A program made the position numbers and the translations under genes. The notes beneath the pieces are model-generated. The model ran no database searches, was not told the origin of the DNA, and saw only the letters and a list, made by a program, of their open reading frames with translations. A stretch of 51,448 nucleotides of DNA, from assembly GCA_964636885.1 (NCBI GenBank), contig CAZWVA010000011.1, positions 1 to 51,448 of the forward strand, in the 5' to 3' direction. This stretch comes from CAZWVA01 sp964636885 (GTDB lineage Bacteria; Desulfobacterota_D; UBA1144; Nemesobacterales; CSP1-2). Below, piece after piece: positions 8,907 to 18,176 of the stretch; position 1 is the stretch's first letter; each line of letters starts with the position of its first letter.

Positions 8907-9623
8907 CTAAACTCTACTATCGCCCTCAATAGCAACATCGGATATCCCCGATAGTTTTTTTTCAAGGATAGCGTGGATCTCTTTAACCACTTCTTCTAGG
9001 CTCTTTTCATTCGTGTTTATCTTAAAAACCTCAAACCCATTTTCCGAAGCGACCTCTAGCATGTTATCGAACTCCCTCTTTAGTGTCTTTAAATCCACTA
9101 TATTCTCGTGAGGGTGTATATCGACACCCGTTTCCGCACGCCTATGTATCCTCTTTATCGCAACTTCCGGTTCGGTATCTAAGTAGAATATCGAAAAATT
9201 CCTTTTCGATCCAAAAAGCAGGCTACAGATTCTCAATCTTAAACCGCTATTTATCTTCTTGGTGAAGGGAATGTGGTAAGTGATATACACGGCAGGGTGT
9301 AGCAACGTATCGGTATCATAAACGATTATGTCGCTTTTTTTAAAAATCTCTAAGTACTTCGATATGAGAAACTTATAGGTAAAGTTCCAGATCAAGAAAA
9401 CGCTATAGAAATGATACCTCTTGGCAATAGGTCTTAGGTAATCCATTATCCTGTAGTACCTGTATTTAACGGCAGGTCTTTTCTCACCCCTATAAAAGAA
9501 ATAGGGATCGTAATTGCCTATTTTCATTATGCTGTATCTCGACTGAAGTCTCGATATCAACGAATCCATGCATGTGCTCTTACCAGAACCGTCGATACCT
9601 GCAAATAATACCCTGTGTTTCAT
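8907..9623 (-). CDS. P-loop kinase of the thymidylate-kinase fold
   Basis: The 238-residue protein opens with a Walker A sequence, FAGIDGSGKSTCMD (residues 7-20). It has a DTDTLLHPA segment near residue 102 and a lid-like IKRIHRRAETGVDIHPHENI near residue 158. This is the thymidylate-kinase superfamily, but the middle region (many Tyr and Phe, basic) is unlike housekeeping Tmk. Placement between the amidotransferase and a flippase-like gene points to phosphorylation of a glycan or lipid precursor instead of dTMP. That role is inferred. Such Tmk-like genes do recur in polysaccharide loci. Confidence 0.75.
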   Translation of the reverse strand: MKHRVLFAGIDGSGKSTCMDSLISRLQSRYSIMKIGNYDPYFFYRGEKRPAVKYRYYRIMDYLRPIAKRYHFYSVFLIWNFTYKFLISKYLEIFKKSDIIVYDTDTLLHPAVYITYHIPFTKKINSGLRLRICSLLFGSKRNFSIFYLDTEPEVAIKRIHRRAETGVDIHPHENIVDLKTLKREFDNMLEVASENGFEVFKINTNEKSLEEVVKEIHAILEKKLSGISDVAIEGDSRV

Positions 9624-9668
9624 GGCTAGAACCGTTTATTCCTCCGAGTCAGCCGCAACTTCACAATC

Positions 9669-11627
9669 TTAACAACAACAAAACCTCTTTGCCTTCCCAA
9701 CTCTAACAGATTCATTAATCCACTCACACACCTCGTCAAGCGTTTGCCCTTCAATAAAAATGCGATACCAAATCTCCAGGTTCATGAATATCCATATTCT
9801 AAAGTTATGGTCCCTCTTACCATCGATATGCTCTTCTACCATACTACGTACGTAATCATGGTTAAAGATCCGATTCTCTATAAAACGCGACTCTTTTACA
9901 ACCCGCCTTAGAAACCCCCTTAACTCCTCTCTCATCCAGTAGGCCAACGGGAAACCAAAGCCCTGCTTTTTTCGGGTGATTAGACTGGGATGTATGTACC
10001 TGGAAGCGACTTTTCGCAGGATATACTTCAACCTGGAACCGTTGAGTTTAAGGCGGGTGGGGATTCTAGAGGCAAATTCCACTAACCTATGCTCCATAAG
10101 CGGGGGCCTCACCTCTAAACCATGGGCCATAGCCATCCTATCAACAATCGTGAGAAGGTGATCGGGCATACGTGTCATAAGGTCCGTATACAGCATTCGA
10201 TCCACCAACTCACTGACGTTAGACGAGTTGAAATAGGCCAGTATCTTCTCCTTGGAATCAATATAACCCAATTCCCTTTTAATATGATCGGTAAATAACC
10301 GTGATTTGGCCTCCTCCGTATACCTCAAAAAGCTCATACTCTCGGCATAGCGATCACCATCGTCGTTTAATAAAGACATCTCGTTTAACCAGCGCAATTT
10401 CTGAGATAAACTCTTGTATGTAAAGCTCTCCGGGACCCTATCGATTATCTCCCTAATTAGAGACTTCCGTAAGAATCTTGGAATCACACAGTATAAATCC
10501 GCAAGGCGATTTCCAGAGAATCGGTCATAACCCGCAAAGAGTTCATCCCCTCCGTCTCCACTCAGCACAACCTTCACGTATTTTGACGCCAATTGAGAAA
10601 CCAGATACACACCCACACCAAATGGGTCGGAAGGCTCATCTAAATGCCATATCATCTTAGGCACCAGATGGATCAGATCCGCCTGAACCACCTGTTCGTG
10701 GTGTTGGGTTTTGTATTGCTCGGCCACGAGTTTTGCAAATGGAAGCTCGTTAAAATCCTCCTCCCTAACCCCGATGGAAAAGGTAGAGATAGGCTTCTCA
10801 GACTGTATAGCCATCATTGAAGTAATCAGGCTAGAGTCAATCCCCCCGCTCAAGAAGCTCCCTATGGGCACATCGCTCAGCATGTGGGCCTTTACGGTCT
10901 CAAGAAGCACGTGATCGAGTTGATCGGCGATCTCCTCTTCCGTTCCACTCATCTTATCTGTACAAGAGAATTCCCAATAACGGTCTATAGTTACCCTGCC
11001 GTTTTCATAGACAAGGCGATGAGCCGCGGGAAGCTTTTTTATTCCCTTAAACAGCGTGAACTGATCCGGAATGAACCTTAGAGATATGTAGTGGTAAAGC
11101 GCCTCTAGCTCGATTTCCCGTTTTACAAAACCGCCAGCCAGCAGGCTTTTAACCTCCGAGGCGAATGCAAGCCCAAAAGGCGTTTTGCAGAAAAAGAGGG
11201 GCTTTTGACCCATGTGATCTCTGGCCAGAACAAGCCTCTTCCTCACCGTATCCCATATGGCAAAGGCAAACATGCCATCCAGATGCCTTACGCAATCCTC
11301 TCCGTATTTTTCATAAAGATGAAGAATCACTTCCGTATCACAGCGGGTTTTAAAGCGCCTCCCCTCGGCTTCAAGCCGCTTCTTTAAAATGGGAAAGTTA
11401 TAGATCTCCCCGTTAAAAACAATAGCCACGGACCTAGAGGCATTAAACATGGGTTGATGCCCACCATCTATATCGATAATGCTCAATCTGCGGTGTCCTA
11501 AAGCGGCACCGTTAAGGTACTCTATCCCCTCGTCATCTGGACCACGATGGCTAAGTAACGACACCATCTTAGGCAGTATCTTATATAAATCAGGCTCGTC
11601 GGATACGATACCGGCTATTCCACACAT
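9669..11627 (-). CDS. asnB: Asparagine synthase (glutamine-hydrolysing)-type amidotransferase
   Basis: A 652-residue class B asparagine synthetase. Cys2 of MCGIAGIVSD is the glutaminase nucleophile once Met1 is removed; RLSIIDIDGG, FNGEIYNF and DTEV complete the N-terminal domain. SGGIDSS at residues 260-266 is the ATP pyrophosphatase loop of the synthase domain. In polysaccharide and exosortase loci such enzymes are thought to amidate a sugar acid or peptide part of the precursor. With UDP-glucuronate made by the dehydrogenase upstream, a uronamide product is conceivable (inference). AAGGAG lies seven bases before the ATG. The protein ends oddly in three consecutive Cys. Confidence 0.88.
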   Translation of the reverse strand: MCGIAGIVSDEPDLYKILPKMVSLLSHRGPDDEGIEYLNGAALGHRRLSIIDIDGGHQPMFNASRSVAIVFNGEIYNFPILKKRLEAEGRRFKTRCDTEVILHLYEKYGEDCVRHLDGMFAFAIWDTVRKRLVLARDHMGQKPLFFCKTPFGLAFASEVKSLLAGGFVKREIELEALYHYISLRFIPDQFTLFKGIKKLPAAHRLVYENGRVTIDRYWEFSCTDKMSGTEEEIADQLDHVLLETVKAHMLSDVPIGSFLSGGIDSSLITSMMAIQSEKPISTFSIGVREEDFNELPFAKLVAEQYKTQHHEQVVQADLIHLVPKMIWHLDEPSDPFGVGVYLVSQLASKYVKVVLSGDGGDELFAGYDRFSGNRLADLYCVIPRFLRKSLIREIIDRVPESFTYKSLSQKLRWLNEMSLLNDDGDRYAESMSFLRYTEEAKSRLFTDHIKRELGYIDSKEKILAYFNSSNVSELVDRMLYTDLMTRMPDHLLTIVDRMAMAHGLEVRPPLMEHRLVEFASRIPTRLKLNGSRLKYILRKVASRYIHPSLITRKKQGFGFPLAYWMREELRGFLRRVVKESRFIENRIFNHDYVRSMVEEHIDGKRDHNFRIWIFMNLEIWYRIFIEGQTLDEVCEWINESVRVGKAKRFCCC

Positions 11628-11657
11628 GATTCACTCCTTTTCCGTGGTTCACGGGAT

Positions 11658-12644
11658 TTAAAGGTAGCCCATCTCCTTATACCACTTTGCGGTCCTTCTT
11701 AAGCCCTCGTCTAACCCTATTTTAGGAACATACCCAAGCTCCCTTTTCGCTCTGGTAATATCAAAGGCCCTATTCTGTCTATACCAATCAACCCTCCTAG
11801 GGAAGATAGGGGGTGTTATACCAAACGGTCTACAGACCTTCTCAACTATATGCCCGGCAATGACAAGAGGCATTACCGGATAGTACTTTATCTTAAGTGG
11901 GACGTCTAGGGCCTCACCAACCTTCTTCACTATCTCTTTTATCGGGTAATACTCTTCATCTGCAATGAGGTACTCTCTACCGTTCCCCTTATCCTGTTCC
12001 ATACAGAGCATAAACGCATCGACGAGGTTGTCTATATACAAAGGGTGATAAAGGGTGTCTCCGCTTCCAAACATAGGAAAAGAACCCTTAGAGACCCTTT
12101 TAAAAATCATAAAAAACCTCTCAGGGTCCCCTGGACCGTATATAGCCGCCGGTCGCAGGATCACGGTTTTCATCGTCCCTTTATCGTTATATTCTTTGAC
12201 AAACGGCTCCGCCTCGTACTTTGTCCTCTGATAGTAATCGGCCGGAGCGATTGGCGCATCTTCACTCGCTGGAGGATTTTCAATATTCCCATGAACCCCA
12301 CAGGTACTACAGTATATGAATTTTTTTACTCCGTTTCTGTACGCCGCATCCAACACGATACGTGTTCCGTTGACATTCACATTATAATAATACCCATCGG
12401 GAACATTCAACTCACGAAATGCCGCCGCCAGATGGTATACGATATCCACTCCCCTTATACACTGTTCAACTACATTTTTATCGGTAACGGACCCTATAAA
12501 TATCCTTGCACCCATGGAGCGCAGGGTATCGCATTGAATCCCCTCCTTGTAGTCCAATGCCACTACCTCGTAACCTTCGTTTAGGAGCCTTTTTACCAAA
12601 GCACTCCCGGTAAAACCGGTACCACCAGTAACTAGGACCTTCAT
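11658..12644 (-). CDS. NAD-dependent epimerase/dehydratase (extended SDR)
   Basis: A 328-residue extended short-chain dehydrogenase. The NAD(P) motif GGTGFTG is at residues 7-13, an active-site Ser/Thr lies in YCSTCGVHG, and the YxxxK catalytic pair is in YYQRTKYEAE. Family members epimerise, dehydrate or reduce nucleotide sugars; overall it also resembles HpnA/3-beta-hydroxysteroid-type reductases in hopanoid loci. The substrate cannot be read from the sequence. AGGAGA stands six bases before the ATG. Ordered in the same strand and close spacing as its neighbours, so operonic. Confidence 0.85.
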   Translation of the reverse strand: MKVLVTGGTGFTGSALVKRLLNEGYEVVALDYKEGIQCDTLRSMGARIFIGSVTDKNVVEQCIRGVDIVYHLAAAFRELNVPDGYYYNVNVNGTRIVLDAAYRNGVKKFIYCSTCGVHGNIENPPASEDAPIAPADYYQRTKYEAEPFVKEYNDKGTMKTVILRPAAIYGPGDPERFFMIFKRVSKGSFPMFGSGDTLYHPLYIDNLVDAFMLCMEQDKGNGREYLIADEEYYPIKEIVKKVGEALDVPLKIKYYPVMPLVIAGHIVEKVCRPFGITPPIFPRRVDWYRQNRAFDITRAKRELGYVPKIGLDEGLRRTAKWYKEMGYL

Positions 12645-12672
12645 ATTTTTCTCCTAAAATCAGATATAGAAT

Positions 12673-13464
12673 CTATTGCTTATTAACCCTGGCCTTGAGA
12701 ATCAACATATACCCGCTCTGGAAAAAAAGGAGTAAATCCATCTTGGAAAAGACCAAAACCAGCGGGTAAATCAAAGAATAAACCCTAAAAAGCCTTCTGT
12801 GCTTGCCTATATCGCTTCCAGTAACGAGAACGCCTTTTTTAGATTCTTTTCGTTCTGACCCCTTCAGCGCTCCGTATGCAAGTGTGATAAGCGTATCTAT
12901 GAATTCAGAAAAAAACTTGGAGTAGGTTTTATAGGAAAGCAAAGTGAATTTTCCGTCTAATAGCGTTTTGATTCCTTCTACGGTATACCCTGGACGGAGA
13001 TGCCCATGTTTCTCATCGGTTTGCCCTATACTTAAACGAAACCGTCTCAGCAAGCCATTCTTGATATGGGGAACATTTATAATCAGCTCACCGCCGGGCT
13101 TCATTATCCTGTATAGCTCGCCCACGAATTCTTTATCCGTATGGATATGCTCAAGAAAATCTACAATGATAACCCTGTCGAATTCGTTATCATCAAAAGG
13201 AGTATGGAGGCCATCGATTTGAAATACATCCACTTCCACCAGTTCACGGATCGAGCGAACGGCGTTTCCATCTAAATCGGCGCTCTTCCAAATCCCCCCT
13301 CTTTGTCTTAAAAGATAACTTATAACCCCATTATCCGATCCGATATCCAAACAAACCAGGGAGTCGGTTTTACCCAGCAAATCGGTGATCTCTCTAAACT
13401 TACGCTGTTTGAGCACGGATTTATTAAAAAGCGCTATCGGCCAGTTCCCAGCCATCACGTTCAT
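12673..13464 (-). CDS. Class I SAM-dependent methyltransferase
   Basis: A 263-residue protein with a Rossmann methyltransferase core: VCLDIGSDNGVISYLL is motif I, then SADLDG at the end of beta-2, FDRVIIVDFLEHIHTD as motif IV, and MKPGGELIINVPH. The C-terminal third carries hydrophobic stretches that may touch the membrane. It most likely methylates a sugar or lipid intermediate of the cluster. It ends 28 bases before the SDR gene and begins six bases after glpD-like, so it belongs to the same transcript. Confidence 0.83.
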   Translation of the reverse strand: MNVMAGNWPIALFNKSVLKQRKFREITDLLGKTDSLVCLDIGSDNGVISYLLRQRGGIWKSADLDGNAVRSIRELVEVDVFQIDGLHTPFDDNEFDRVIIVDFLEHIHTDKEFVGELYRIMKPGGELIINVPHIKNGLLRRFRLSIGQTDEKHGHLRPGYTVEGIKTLLDGKFTLLSYKTYSKFFSEFIDTLITLAYGALKGSERKESKKGVLVTGSDIGKHRRLFRVYSLIYPLVLVFSKMDLLLFFQSGYMLILKARVNKQ

Positions 13465-13469
13465 AATCT

Positions 13470-15140
13470 TTAAACCCCTATAGAGAAGACCGCTTTAGTT
13501 TCATCCAACTCTCTTTGAATCCTCGCCTCGTTCCAGCCCAATTCCCCTGCCATTATTAGGGCACAGGTCTTTAAGGCCTTATCTCCGGGGTTACCGGCGG
13601 AACCGAGGTCGGTGCGCCTTAGAACTATATCGGTGAGCTTTTGTGCCATCTCCTCCCGGACCCCATTAATAACCTCAGCCCTAATAACATCCGATGTACC
13701 ATCTATCCTCTTTCCCCAATCAGGGTTTTCACCTATATACTTTAACACTTCATGGTACTGAGAGCCGTAGTTATAAACCAAATGCCGCAAGACCTCACTA
13801 TCCAATCCCTGACTCCCCTTTTCCGCTTCTTTGATTAAGAAATCACCAAACCGCTCGATATGCCCTCCCCAGATCGGGGTTACAGAGGTCGAGCACTTAG
13901 GAGGATTCTTCCCAAGCTTCTTAAACACAAGGTCGACCGTTTCCTCAGCAACAGCCCTAGCCGTAGTATACTTTACGCCAACAACTGAGATCAGCCCCTC
14001 GATTCCATCTTCGGTGTGATCCCGGACCCTGTATCTCTTGGTAAGCCTAACGCTACTGCCGCTTACTCCGTCTATGGGAAGAAGGCCACAGTGAACAAAC
14101 GAAACGTCTTCCCGTTTAAGGGAGGCAGCAGGGTAAGCATTATTGACTTCACGGATAAAACCCTCGATGTCCTCCTCGGTCACCTTAAAATCACCGGGTT
14201 CACCATGGTATGGGGCGTAGCTAGTCCCGATTAAAGAGTAGTCACGCCACGGAGTGATGAAAAAAAGGCGTGTCCCTCTGTCTATAATGGAATCCTCATC
14301 CTTGAATCCGGATTCGGATAAGACTCCAACCGCATAATCCGGAATCAGCCGATGCTTTAGGATAACGTTCATCGCTTTTGAGAGGGAGACCATACGGTTT
14401 TGGCGACCCCCGCTCAGAAAGCCCAATACGGAATCCACCCACGGACCTGTGGTATTCACGATAACCCTTGCGCGTATGTCCAGTTCCTCTTTCCCAAGCA
14501 CATCCCTGGCCCTTACACCAGTTACACGGCTTCCGTATTCGATGAATCCGGTTACCTCCACGTAATTAGCAAGGCTAGCCCCCGCTCTCTCAGCCGATTT
14601 AAGAATGGAAAGAAGCAGTCTCTCCGAGTTGTACATCTGGCAATCATACCAGATAGCCCCACCGGTTAGCCCCCTTTCATTGACACCGGGGAATAGTCTT
14701 AAACATTCATCCTTTGAAATAACGCGTCCTCTGGGTAGATACTTTTCCGGGTCATTAAGCCGATTCCGATCAAAACCGATGAGATCGTTTACCATGAGTG
14801 CTATAGACATGATTGCTTTGCCCCGCATGAAATGTCCATAGGTGGGAATGAGAAATGGAAGGGGATGCACGAGGTGAGGGGCGACTCTCATTAGTATCGT
14901 TCTTTCTCTGATCGATTGGCGCATACGGCCGAAGTCGCCATGCTGTAGATACCTAAGCCCCCCATGTATTATCTTCATAGTATTGGAGGAGGTCGCATAA
15001 CCAAAATCCCCTTTATCCACAAGGGCCACGGAAAGCCCACGCAAACTAGAATCCCAAGCGGTCCAGGCCCCGTATATTCCCCCTCCAACGATAAGGACAT
15101 CATAAACGTTTCTTGATATTTGACCTATATCCCTTTTCAT
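13470..15140 (-). CDS. glpD: FAD-dependent glycerol-3-phosphate dehydrogenase-like oxidoreductase
   Basis: A 556-residue flavoprotein of the GlpD/DAO family. The dinucleotide fold is YDVLIVGGGIYGAWTAWDSS (residues 13-32), followed by ATSSNTMKIIHGGLRYLQHG and, late in the domain, GLISVVGVKYTTARAVAE, both typical of GlpD. A C-terminal helical domain is present (full length). GlpD oxidises glycerol-3-phosphate to dihydroxyacetone phosphate at the inner membrane and passes electrons to quinone. Its place in the middle of a glycan operon, without glpK or glpF, is unusual: it may supply or remove a glycerol-phosphate decoration, or oxidise another polyol. Family certain, substrate less so. Confidence 0.85.
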   Translation of the reverse strand: MKRDIGQISRNVYDVLIVGGGIYGAWTAWDSSLRGLSVALVDKGDFGYATSSNTMKIIHGGLRYLQHGDFGRMRQSIRERTILMRVAPHLVHPLPFLIPTYGHFMRGKAIMSIALMVNDLIGFDRNRLNDPEKYLPRGRVISKDECLRLFPGVNERGLTGGAIWYDCQMYNSERLLLSILKSAERAGASLANYVEVTGFIEYGSRVTGVRARDVLGKEELDIRARVIVNTTGPWVDSVLGFLSGGRQNRMVSLSKAMNVILKHRLIPDYAVGVLSESGFKDEDSIIDRGTRLFFITPWRDYSLIGTSYAPYHGEPGDFKVTEEDIEGFIREVNNAYPAASLKREDVSFVHCGLLPIDGVSGSSVRLTKRYRVRDHTEDGIEGLISVVGVKYTTARAVAEETVDLVFKKLGKNPPKCSTSVTPIWGGHIERFGDFLIKEAEKGSQGLDSEVLRHLVYNYGSQYHEVLKYIGENPDWGKRIDGTSDVIRAEVINGVREEMAQKLTDIVLRRTDLGSAGNPGDKALKTCALIMAGELGWNEARIQRELDETKAVFSIGV

Positions 15141-15143
15141 CCT

Positions 15144-16331
15144 CTATCGGTTTTCTACAACTCTCTTTCCCTTTATAAACCTCGTCTCTAACCAGTCGTA
15201 GAGAGCGTTGAGCTCTTTTTTAAAAGAATCGTAGCTGTATTTTTCTTCTATGAGTTTTTTTCCGGCATTCCCCAATTGTAACCTAAGATTCTCGTCCTGT
15301 ATAAGGCAAAGCATTCCCTTTGAAAACTCCTCTGGAGAAGGAGCCGTAAGCATAGCAACCTGGTCATTGAGTACCTGTGTATGAGTTGGAAGATCCGTTG
15401 CCAGAACCGCCTTCCCAGAATGCAGATACGAATATATCTTCATTGGTGTGTTAGTTCCCTTTATTCTGGGCGATACCAAAATATCGGCCTGGGAAAGATA
15501 CTCACTTAAGATCTCTATGGGCTTCGGGCCCAGAAAGTGTACTCTATTCTCTATACCGAGTAGAAGGCTCTTCTCTTTGTACTTTTGTATATCGGTAGGG
15601 ATTCCTCCAATTATAATGAGGTTAGCCTTACCGATTTCCCTTAGCGTTAAGGCGAAGCTTTCGAGTAGCAAATCGATCCCCTGATAGGGCTCCAGATTTC
15701 CAACATACATGAGTACGAGACCATCCGTCCCAAGTTCCTCTCTTAAGCCGCCTTCTTCCCTTTTTTTCACGTCTTTTAGGAGAGAGACGTCTCGTAGTGT
15801 CACGATCTTCTTCGGATTATGCTTCTCCACGATTTCTGCAAGGGAATCACATACCGGAACGACTACCTCGCTATTCCTTATAGCGATCGTTTCAAAGAAC
15901 CTAAGCAATGGATTAATAAGGGCGAATGCGGAATACTTTTCGACTAGTTGTTGAGGAAGTGAAGAATCCATATCATAAACATAGGGGATCTTAAACACGA
16001 ATTTCAAAAACAGGGCTATAAAAACGGATTCTTCCACCGCGTGGATAACCTGATAACGCTTCTTAGAGACAAGAGAAAGAGCCTTAAAAAACATAAAAAA
16101 GTCACAGACGAGCTTTTTCCAAGAAAACCCGGGGCGAATGTTCCGTACAAAAGGGATCTTTAGGATACGGTGGATGTTTACGTTTTCGTATTCAATCGTA
16201 TTTCCCTCGTGATAGGTAACTAGATCAATCCGATAACCTCGACTAGCCAAAGTCATAAGGAGCAGTTTTTCTGCAATCGTCGTTCCACGATCCTGATAAA
16301 AAGGATGAGGAGCCAGAAATAAGACGTTCAT
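15144..16331 (-). CDS. GT4-family glycosyltransferase
   Basis: The 395-residue protein has a two-Rossmann GT-B fold: MNVLFLAPHPFYQDRGTTIAE opens the N-domain, LVLMYVGNLEPYQGIDLLLE opens the C-domain, and the EX7E-like region is SPRIKGTNTPMKIYSYLHSG. GT4 enzymes are retaining transferases that use nucleotide sugars in the cytoplasm. I place the start at the ATG 16329-16331, matching where relatives begin; a GTG at 16349 in frame would overlap the preceding methyltransferase gene by 14 bases. Neither has a strong ribosome site. Sugar and acceptor unknown. Confidence 0.88.
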   Translation of the reverse strand: MNVLFLAPHPFYQDRGTTIAEKLLLMTLASRGYRIDLVTYHEGNTIEYENVNIHRILKIPFVRNIRPGFSWKKLVCDFFMFFKALSLVSKKRYQVIHAVEESVFIALFLKFVFKIPYVYDMDSSLPQQLVEKYSAFALINPLLRFFETIAIRNSEVVVPVCDSLAEIVEKHNPKKIVTLRDVSLLKDVKKREEGGLREELGTDGLVLMYVGNLEPYQGIDLLLESFALTLREIGKANLIIIGGIPTDIQKYKEKSLLLGIENRVHFLGPKPIEILSEYLSQADILVSPRIKGTNTPMKIYSYLHSGKAVLATDLPTHTQVLNDQVAMLTAPSPEEFSKGMLCLIQDENLRLQLGNAGKKLIEEKYSYDSFKKELNALYDWLETRFIKGKRVVENR

Positions 16332-16335
16332 CGAA

Positions 16336-17061
16336 TCACGGGTCTTCACGGACTAGTTTCAAGATAACGGGTGAACCAAAAAGACGTGTTAAGCCGAAAA
16401 AACGACAAAGCCCCTCGGTAAGCGAGGAAAAACCCACTGACCTTAGAACACGATGAAGCACCATAGGCAAAAAAAACTCTGCATATCTCTCTGCATAGAT
16501 AAAACCGTATAGTCTAAAAACCTCTAGCAAATCGGATTCCCTGAATAGGGAAAAGGGACGTGTATTACCCTCTATGCTTTTTTTGAACCTAAAAAGGGAT
16601 GGTGAAAAAAGGTTTATACTGCGCTTAGACGGATAATCAACTACAACGGCTTTTCGTGCAACACGTGTTAGTTCCCTTATGAGTTTCTTCCAATTCATCA
16701 CGTGAGGTAGAAGTCGAAAGCTAATTACCACATCGAATGTATTATCAGGATAGGGGAATTCTAGTATATTTCCCATCGCAAACTCACAGAGCCCTCTATC
16801 GATAAACCCCTGGATTCTCCTTTTGCATATCTCTGAACTTCCAAGCACAGAAACCCTGTAGCCGTTCTGAATCAGTGGGCCCGTTAGCTGTCCGTGTCCT
16901 CCTCCAACATCTAACACGCTTGCCCCCCTATAGGGAGAAAGCATTTTGAGAACCGCTTCTTCCTGAATCTTCAAAAACCATGAGCCTATTTCTCCAGAGA
17001 AACGCTTAGCATATCCATCGGATGACGTCTCTATATCGGCTGTTTCAGGGTAATCGACCAT
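16336..17061 (-). CDS. SAM-dependent methyltransferase (class I)
   Basis: A 241-residue methyltransferase: VLDVGGGHGQLTGPL (motif I, residues about 51-65), FPYPDNTFDVVISFRLLPHV (motif IV region) and a conserved LIRELTRVARKAVVVDYPSK. The Ubie/Methyltransf_11 style suggests a small-molecule, sugar or lipid acceptor. GGGAG lies nine bases before the ATG. It is followed after four bases by the GT4 gene. It differs strongly from the methyltransferase at 12673, so the glycan probably carries more than one methyl group (inference). Confidence 0.85.
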   Translation of the reverse strand: MVDYPETADIETSSDGYAKRFSGEIGSWFLKIQEEAVLKMLSPYRGASVLDVGGGHGQLTGPLIQNGYRVSVLGSSEICKRRIQGFIDRGLCEFAMGNILEFPYPDNTFDVVISFRLLPHVMNWKKLIRELTRVARKAVVVDYPSKRSINLFSPSLFRFKKSIEGNTRPFSLFRESDLLEVFRLYGFIYAERYAEFFLPMVLHRVLRSVGFSSLTEGLCRFFGLTRLFGSPVILKLVREDP

Positions 17062-17122
17062 GAGTTACACTCCCACCACCCGATTTTAGATGGGTTATCA
17101 CAAGGAACAACTAGAGGTAGTT

Positions 17123-18136
17123 TTATAAACTCAGATACTCCAGTTTTTCTTTAAAATATTTAATCGTTAAAGACAACCCCTTTTCAACGCCTACACTGGG
17201 TTCCCAGCCAAGGAGGGTTTTGGCCTTTTTAATGTCCGGTCTTCTAACCTTTGGATCATCCACGGGTAGAGGCTTAAACTCGATTTTACTTCTACTCCCA
17301 GTCAAACTAAGAACCAATTTTGCAATATCGAGAACCGAAAGCTCATGAGGATTTCCGAGATTTACGGGAAAATGTATCGATTTTTCCTGGATATCCGAAT
17401 CCGCTAAACCGGCATCGGGCTCTGCAAAAAGGAGCCTAATTATCCCTTCCACCATATCAGAGACATAGCAGAAACTCCTCGTTTGACTTCCGTCTCCATA
17501 TACGGTTAGAGGTTCTCCCTTTAACGCCTGCACTATGAAGTTTGAGACCACCCTTCCATCATTCGGTCTCATAAGCGGTCCATAGGTGTTAAATATCCTG
17601 GCGATCCTTGTATCCAATCCGTGGTATCTGTGGTAAGCCATAGTTAGGGCCTCTGCAAAACGCTTAGCCTCGTCGTAAACACCCCTCGGTCCTACAGGAT
17701 TCACGTTCCCCCAGTAGTTCTCGGGTTGTGGGTTTACGAGTGGATCGCCATAGGTCTCCGAGGTACTCGCAAGTAGGTATCTCGCCCTTTTAGCCTTGGC
17801 AAGCCCAAGGGTTTTATGGGTACCCAAAGCACCCACCTTTAGGGTCTGTATTGGAAGCTCAAGATAATCCGCAGGGCTTGCAGGCGATGCAAAATGGAGT
17901 ACCGCGTCCACTTTCCCCTCAATATGAATGAAATTCGTTACGTCATAGTTTATGAACTTGAACCTCTTCTCTCCCACAAGGTGGGCGATATTATCCAGAT
18001 TTCCGGTTATCAGGTTATCAATGGATATCACCTCATGGCCCATCTTAATTAAGTAATCGCAAAGATGGCTTCCAATAAACCCAGCTCCACCTGTAATCAC
18101 GATTCTAAGCTTATCTTTCAAGGTCTTGTAATCCAT
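17123..18136 (-). CDS. uxs: UDP-glucuronate decarboxylase (UDP-xylose synthase)
   Basis: A 337-residue extended SDR matching UDP-xylose synthase closely: GGAGFIGSHLCDYL at residues 16-29, LLASTSETYGDP, the catalytic YDEAKR with Tyr154 and Lys158, RIFNTYGP and GDGSQTRSFCYVSD. The enzyme decarboxylates UDP-glucuronate to UDP-xylose using bound NAD. Its substrate is the product of the UDP-glucose dehydrogenase encoded 41 bases upstream in the same transcript, so the pair makes UDP-xylose from UDP-glucose. This predicts xylose, or a pentose derived from it, in the product. Confidence 0.92.
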   Translation of the reverse strand: MDYKTLKDKLRIVITGGAGFIGSHLCDYLIKMGHEVISIDNLITGNLDNIAHLVGEKRFKFINYDVTNFIHIEGKVDAVLHFASPASPADYLELPIQTLKVGALGTHKTLGLAKAKRARYLLASTSETYGDPLVNPQPENYWGNVNPVGPRGVYDEAKRFAEALTMAYHRYHGLDTRIARIFNTYGPLMRPNDGRVVSNFIVQALKGEPLTVYGDGSQTRSFCYVSDMVEGIIRLLFAEPDAGLADSDIQEKSIHFPVNLGNPHELSVLDIAKLVLSLTGSRSKIEFKPLPVDDPKVRRPDIKKAKTLLGWEPSVGVEKGLSLTIKYFKEKLEYLSL

Positions 18137-18176
18137 TCTCTGTCCCTGCTAAATCGCCCCTTGCTCGGTACACATT

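Noticed and set aside
12045..12584. Plus-strand 179-codon frame opposite the SDR gene
   Set aside because: No motif or ribosome site; the minus-strand SDR has all catalytic motifs.
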